From: Sporosarcina sp. ANT_H38
GTDB lineage: Bacteria > Bacillota > Bacilli > Bacillales_A > Planococcaceae
Direction: 5' to 3'
DNA length: 64,000 nucleotides
NCBI RefSeq assembly: GCF_008369195.1
Contig: NZ_VOBC01000002.1
Location: forward strand, 124,001 to 188,000
In this document: piece after piece, positions 59,567-64,000 of the stretch
Layout: every line of letters begins with the position of its first letter
Numbering within the stretch: the stretch's first letter is position 1
Made by a program: the position numbers and the translations under genes
Notes under the pieces: model-generated
Database searches by the model: none
Seen by the model: the letters and a program-made list of their open reading frames with translations, nothing else
What the model was told of the DNA's origin: nothing

Positions 59567-60577
59567 TTAAACCGAATACTGCTCTTCAAAATAATTCTCA
59601 TAATCCCCGCAAATAATTTGCTCCCACCATGCTTTGTTATCAAGATACCATTGAATCGTTTGGGCAATTCCAGTTTCAAATGTATAGGTTGGTTTCCAGC
59701 CTAACTGTTCCAATTTCGTTGGATCAATTGCATAACGTTTATCGTGGCCTAGGCGATCAGCAACAAATTCTATTAGCTCTTCTGATTTCCCTAAAGTACT
59801 AATAATTGTTTTCACAACTTCTAAATTTGTGCGTTCATTGTGTCCACCTATATTATACACATCACCATTAGCACCTTCATGTAGCACTAAATCAATCGCC
59901 GTACAGTGATCTAATACATGTAACCAGTCACGAATGTTTTTACCATCACCATACACAGGGACTTTTTGTTTATTCAAAACTCTCGAAATCGTTAAAGGAA
60001 TCAACTTCTCAGGGAAGTGGTATGGCCCATAATTATTCGAACAACGCGTAATATTAACAGGTAAACCATATGTCTCATGATAAGCACGTACTAGTAAATC
60101 AGATGATGCTTTACTTGCACTGTATGGACTATTCGGCTGTATAGGTGTATCTTCAGTGAAAAATGTTGTAGGATCAAAATCAAGCTCTCCATATACTTCG
60201 TCAGTTGAGACATGTACAAATTTTGAAACGCCGATTTTTTTTGATGCCTCAAGTAATACCTGTGTCCCCAATATATTGGTCTGAACAAAAATCCCTGGAT
60301 TTGTAATTGAACGATCAACATGACTTTCTGCAGCGAAATGAACGACATAGTCGAATTTTTCTTTCTCAAATAGGGAGTTTATAACTTCACGGTCTGCAAT
60401 ATCCGCTTTAACAAAATGATAATTAACCTTTTGCTCAATTTCACGATGTTTCGTTAAATCTCCAGCATATGTTAGTAAATCTAAATTATAAATATCATAC
60501 TGAGGATATTTATCTACCATGTATTGCACAAAATTCCCACCGATAAATCCTGCTCCGCCGGTCACTAAAATATTCAT
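59567..60577 (-). CDS. rmlB: dTDP-glucose 4,6-dehydratase
   Basis: A 336-residue SDR enzyme: [12 protein letters not shown] at the start, STDEVYG with catalytic Asp/Glu pair, the active-site YSASK (YxxxK), and [18 protein letters not shown], the RmlB signature. It converts dTDP-glucose to dTDP-4-keto-6-deoxyglucose. Its ATG overlaps the rmlA stop by four bases (ATGA), so translation is coupled. rmlC and rmlD are not in the window, so the final sugar may be L-rhamnose (if they lie elsewhere) or another 6-deoxyhexose. Confidence 0.95.
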   Translation of the reverse strand: MNILVTGGAGFIGGNFVQYMVDKYPQYDIYNLDLLTYAGDLTKHREIEQKVNYHFVKADIADREVINSLFEKEKFDYVVHFAAESHVDRSITNPGIFVQTNILGTQVLLEASKKIGVSKFVHVSTDEVYGELDFDPTTFFTEDTPIQPNSPYSASKASSDLLVRAYHETYGLPVNITRCSNNYGPYHFPEKLIPLTISRVLNKQKVPVYGDGKNIRDWLHVLDHCTAIDLVLHEGANGDVYNIGGHNERTNLEVVKTIISTLGKSEELIEFVADRLGHDKRYAIDPTKLEQLGWKPTYTFETGIAQTIQWYLDNKAWWEQIICGDYENYFEEQYSV

Positions 60578-61470
60578 GGATTTATATTCACCTCATTTTT
60601 CTTTGGAGATTCAGCAATTTCTTTTAAATACTGTCCGTACTCAGTTTTTAATAAGGGACTAGCTAGTTTTTTTAATTGTTCTTGATTAATATAGCCTCTA
60701 CGGAAAGCTATCTCTTCAATACAAGAGATATAAAGTCCTTGGCGCTTTTGTACAGCTTCAACAAAATTCGAAGCTTCAAGGAGAGACTCATGTGTACCTG
60801 TATCCAGCCATGCTAAACCACGTCCTGCGAGCTGAACAGTTAGTGTACCTCTCTCAAGATAATGATTAATTACTGAGGTGATTTCCTTTTCTCCTCTAGC
60901 AGATGGTATAACTTGTTTTGCTATGCTTACTACATTATTATCAAAGAAATATAAACCTGGAACGGCATAAGAAGACTTTGGCTTTTCTGGCTTTTCCTCT
61001 ATTGAAATTGCCTTTAAATTATCATCAACTTCGACAACGCCGTAGGCTCGTGGATCTTTAACAAAGCATCCGAAGATTGTCGCACCTTCTTCTAATTTAG
61101 CGGCATCCATAAGACGATTCCCAAAGTTTGAACCATAAAAGATATTATCACCTAAAACTAATGCTACAGAAGAATCACCAATAAACTCTTCACCAACTAT
61201 AAATGCTTCAGCTAAGCCATTAGGCTGCTCTTGTATAGCGTATTCAAAAGACATTCCAATATCACTACCATCACCAAGCAGTTCTTCAAAAACCAAAACG
61301 TCCCTAGGTGTTGAGATTATCAAGACCTCTTTTATTCCCGCTAACATTAAAACAGACAACGGATAATAAATCATTGGTTTATCATAAATAGGTAGAATTT
61401 GTTTCGATATAGCCTTTGTTAAAGGGTAAAGACGAGTACCAGAACCCCCAGCTAATATAATTCCTTTCAT
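60574..61470 (-). CDS. rmlA: Glucose-1-phosphate thymidylyltransferase
   Basis: A 298-residue enzyme: [20 protein letters not shown] binding nucleotide, [27 protein letters not shown] and [15 protein letters not shown]. It makes dTDP-glucose from dTTP and glucose-1-phosphate. GGAGCAGATATT precedes the ATG. It overlaps rmlB and follows the flippase gene after 33 bases, so it is one operon. Confidence 0.95.
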   Translation of the reverse strand: MKGIILAGGSGTRLYPLTKAISKQILPIYDKPMIYYPLSVLMLAGIKEVLIISTPRDVLVFEELLGDGSDIGMSFEYAIQEQPNGLAEAFIVGEEFIGDSSVALVLGDNIFYGSNFGNRLMDAAKLEEGATIFGCFVKDPRAYGVVEVDDNLKAISIEEKPEKPKSSYAVPGLYFFDNNVVSIAKQVIPSARGEKEITSVINHYLERGTLTVQLAGRGLAWLDTGTHESLLEASNFVEAVQKRQGLYISCIEEIAFRRGYINQEQLKKLASPLLKTEYGQYLKEIAESPKKNEVNINP

Positions 61471-61503
61471 AATATCTGCTCCTTTTAAATACTAATTCTA
61501 AAT

Positions 61504-62760
61504 TTAAATCCCCTTAAACTGTCTCATCAAATACCAGTATCCCAATACCGAAGTAAATAAAAACACAACTACCGTTGAGATAGCAGCCCCTATCGAACCA
61601 TAATCTGATATTAATATGATATTAAGAATAACATTTAACACGCCTGTAATAACAGATAGATACAACCCGAATTTCACCTTTTTCATCATTACCAGTATAT
61701 TACCTATTGGAATTCTAAAAGATGCAGCAATAAAGTAACCGATTGACAGAATAATGAAAGGAATAACAGCATCTTTATATTCTTCGCCAAAAGCTACTTC
61801 AATAATCTGCTTCGAAAATACAACTAAAAAAACAGTAATCAACGCATTAAATATAACTAAATACTTTGTTAACTTAATGAAATTACATTTAATCCATTTC
61901 ATATTATTATTATTTCGAGCAAAATAAGGGTAGATAAACACCATGATAGACATTGGAATAAAGTTCAACGCAAAAGGTATCAAAGTAGCTGTCTTATAAG
62001 ACGCGATTGTCGATACATCAGCAATTATAAGTCCGATAATAAAAATATCTATGACATATAACATTTGAGCGATAGAGTTATTGAACGATTGCGCCAATGA
62101 AAACTTAAGAAATTCCATTTTATCTTGATATATTAATTTTCCTGATTTGAATACATCTTTTGTTACATCTTTAAGAATTACTATGCCTATTAAGATAGTC
62201 AACAAATAAGCAAAGTATCTAAATAAAACAACACCCAGCGCTTGGAATAATAAAGCACCTATCACTGAAAACACAAAAACTAATGCTGTGTTTGTTGTTG
62301 TTAACAGTGAAAAGTCTTTATTCCTTAATGAAGTTCTAAAGTAAATCTGAATGCTCTCCATAATAAACATTATTAAAGGCAAAGCACACATAGCAACAAT
62401 TATCGGTCTTGCCTCTTCAAACTGAACAGGGCCAAATATACCAAAAAGAACAAAGACTATAGAAACAATTATATTAAAAAAAGATCCCAGCTTTAAACCA
62501 AATTTAAAATATTCGTTTCGCCTGCTTTGTACATCTGATTCACTTCCAAATTGCAACATCCCTGCAGTCGCACCTAAGGCATTAAATAAAAGGAATATCA
62601 TCAATAAGTTTTGTGCGTAACTGAAAACTCCAAACTCTTCTTTTGAAAGAAGTCGGACTAAAAATATACTACTTGCAAATCCAATAATTTTATTAATAAC
62701 ATTTGCACCAAAAATATGAAAGAAACCTTTCTGGATCAATTTCCTAATCTTATCTTTCAT
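61504..62760 (-). CDS. Wzx-type polysaccharide flippase
   Basis: A 418-residue protein with 12 or more membrane helices of the polysaccharide transport (MATE/MOP) superfamily: FGANVINKIIGFASSIFLVR, SKEEFGVFSYAQNL, and a YWYLMRQF end. It should flip lipid-linked oligosaccharide to the outer face. The start at 62760 overlaps the end of the asparagine-synthase-like gene by 11 bases, giving translational coupling. It is too divergent from named Wzx proteins for substrate prediction. Confidence 0.87.
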   Translation of the reverse strand: MKDKIRKLIQKGFFHIFGANVINKIIGFASSIFLVRLLSKEEFGVFSYAQNLLMIFLLFNALGATAGMLQFGSESDVQSRRNEYFKFGLKLGSFFNIIVSIVFVLFGIFGPVQFEEARPIIVAMCALPLIMFIMESIQIYFRTSLRNKDFSLLTTTNTALVFVFSVIGALLFQALGVVLFRYFAYLLTILIGIVILKDVTKDVFKSGKLIYQDKMEFLKFSLAQSFNNSIAQMLYVIDIFIIGLIIADVSTIASYKTATLIPFALNFIPMSIMVFIYPYFARNNNNMKWIKCNFIKLTKYLVIFNALITVFLVVFSKQIIEVAFGEEYKDAVIPFIILSIGYFIAASFRIPIGNILVMMKKVKFGLYLSVITGVLNVILNIILISDYGSIGAAISTVVVFLFTSVLGYWYLMRQFKGI

Positions 62761-64000
62761 TATCTTCACCAAAGTATATTTTTAATACAGCTAATAATGT
62801 TAGAACTTGGTTCTTTTCTATATTTGTACCATTTCGGAATAAAAGCTCACAATCTTCTTTAAGTTCGCTATAAGAATTTAATCTTTCAATATTGCTTTTA
62901 TAATATGATTCAATAAACTCTTTTAAATCACTGTTTGTTTCATACCAATAGTCTAATGGGTTCATGTGTTGTTTTGATGCTATTTCCGATTTTTTTATCC
63001 CCATTCGTTTTAGTAAAAAATTGAAACTCATACTTGGAACTCTTTTCACCGGAACTTCTCTACCCAAGATGTTAATAAGTGGGTCTGTTATTTTCGCATT
63101 TATTTTCTCCCATGCATAATTAGCCGATTGAGGATACCTCGCTAATATCCATTTTTTATAAATGTAATGTTTATATCTATATTTAACAGGAATTTTAAGA
63201 CAATAATCCATAAAATCTACATCACAAAAAGGTGAATAAGTTTCAGTGTGTTCCTGAGCAACAAGAAGCCCCTGGTTCGCACCATTAAAGCCTCTTGCAT
63301 AAAATTTATAAATTTCTTCATTCTCGTAAGCTGTTTTTATCTCCGGTATTTTATTGGAGATGATTTTCGAATATGCACCTTCACTAGGATCATAGTCTTT
63401 TGACTCCTTTAAAGAATTATAAAAAGTCCCTATGACAACGTCACCCAACATGCCCGTATGAACTAAACCCATTTTACTGAAATCAATTAGGTCTAAACAA
63501 CTTTTTCCATGGGCAAGCCCATAATATAGTGCATTTCCGTATGACATCTTCACTACATTATCAATATCCTTCAAAAATATACCGTTGTCTAAGGACTTAA
63601 ATATCCATTCGTGCTTTAGATCACTAGCGATTTTTTTAGGTATAGTCTCATCTAAATAATCCGATTGTGAAAAAGTATAGTTAATGATATTCTCACTATA
63701 CCCCATGTCATAAGCGACCCATGTTGTCATCCTTGAATCTAATCCACCACTTAAAGCCACTAAATGTTTGTATCCATATTCCTTGTCTTTTTCAAACGCT
63801 CTTGATACCGCTTGTCTAAATAACCTATCAATATTTTCAATGATTTCAGATTCAGATTCCTTATCATTTGGGGTGTTATCTAACTCATAATACTTTATAA
63901 TTTGATAACCATTTTGATTTGACAATATATAATGGCCAGGTAGAAGTTTATGAAACTCTTTAAATAAAGTCTGATCTTCTAGCATGAAACCAAATGTCAA
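62750..64000 (-). CDS. Asparagine synthase-like amidotransferase (cut by window edge)
   Basis: The visible 416 residues cover the end of the N-terminal domain and the whole C-terminal synthetase domain, with the PP-loop LSGGLDSRM that binds ATP. PGHYILSNQNGYQIIKYYE marks the domain junction. Inside polysaccharide clusters such proteins are thought to amidate uronic acids or attach amino groups rather than make asparagine. This fits the WecC-type dehydrogenase in the same operon. The N-terminal glutaminase Cys is outside the window, so glutamine use cannot be checked. Confidence 0.82.
   Translation of the reverse strand: MTFGFMLEDQTLFKEFHKLLPGHYILSNQNGYQIIKYYELDNTPNDKESESEIIENIDRLFRQAVSRAFEKDKEYGYKHLVALSGGLDSRMTTWVAYDMGYSENIINYTFSQSDYLDETIPKKIASDLKHEWIFKSLDNGIFLKDIDNVVKMSYGNALYYGLAHGKSCLDLIDFSKMGLVHTGMLGDVVIGTFYNSLKESKDYDPSEGAYSKIISNKIPEIKTAYENEEIYKFYARGFNGANQGLLVAQEHTETYSPFCDVDFMDYCLKIPVKYRYKHYIYKKWILARYPQSANYAWEKINAKITDPLINILGREVPVKRVPSMSFNFLLKRMGIKKSEIASKQHMNPLDYWYETNSDLKEFIESYYKSNIERLNSYSELKEDCELLFRNGTNIEKNQVLTLLAVLKIYFGEDNER

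Noticed and set aside
1..64000. tRNA, rRNA, tmRNA, SRP RNA or RNase P RNA genes
   Set aside because: I looked for cloverleaf-like and conserved core sequences while reading and found none; a covariance search would be needed to be sure.

Overview
The window looks like chromosomal DNA of a low-GC, spore-former-type Bacillales bacterium, most likely Planococcaceae (Sporosarcina-like). This rests on several features: strong AGGAGG-type ribosome sites with many TTG/GTG starts, a ComK homologue, a TasA-TapA-SipW amyloid operon, a pst-phoU operon with 11-bp-spaced PHO boxes, a SigB-type promoter, and the GCGGAAAGCG / GAAGACCCCGCAGGAG repeats common in Bacillus relatives. The genus is an inference. 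No rRNA, tRNA or CRISPR was seen.

Left arm (0-14.5 kb). A cut membrane-protein gene is followed by six unrelated small genes, all on the minus strand (XRE regulator, two membrane proteins, HAD phosphatase, VOC protein, anchored protein). They are separated by variants of one palindromic repeat, which gives the stretch the look of a gene-cassette array. Next come an old-yellow-enzyme oxidoreductase, a decayed DUF1659 gene, a truncated HepT, an acyl-CoA dehydrogenase, two joined gene scraps, and a cluster of secreted peptidases (two M14 carboxypeptidases, one M28 aminopeptidase).

Middle (14.5-36 kb). One operon encodes a TasA/camelysin-like fibre protein, a TapA-like acidic protein, the signal peptidase SipW, an LPXTG-type wall protein with a related N-terminal domain, and a class D-like sortase. 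A divergent NarL-type response regulator sits upstream. Beyond it are a BASS-family transporter, a FusB-like EF-G-binding protein, a CD3324-type HTH protein, a 791-residue fusion of two isoprenoid synthase domains, a medium-chain dehydrogenase, a VCBS/FG-GAP protein, a YsnF-like stress protein behind a SigB-type promoter, and pstS-pstC-pstA-pstB-phoU.

Phage-like/sigma region (36-42 kb). DUF1659, DUF2922, YvrJ and a signal-less M23 endopeptidase are encoded near comK, a small sigma factor, an HTH protein and a phage replisome-protein remnant. The DUF1659 gene, its decayed copy at 6.75 kb and the HTH gene share a promoter-like motif (TGT[C/A]TCC, 17 nt, CTATATA) at identical spacing. I propose this as the target of the local sigma factor.

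Right arm (42-64 kb). Carbamate kinase plus an allantoate/carbamoyl-amino-acid amidohydrolase lie near a deoD-MFS-GntR operon, which suggests nucleoside/ureide use. Then come a PAS-GGDEF-EAL protein paired with a ketosynthase lacking its first active-site His, a 1164-residue beta-helix protein with two CbxX-type AAA+ domains, and a surface-polysaccharide operon (asparagine-synthase-like, Wzx, RmlA, RmlB, WecC) that runs off the window.

Dispersed repeats are abundant: about 16 copies or fragments of a ~150-bp palindromic element with an exchangeable central hairpin, three copies of a 330-400-bp hairpin-rich element, and a near-identical inverted pair 32 kb apart.
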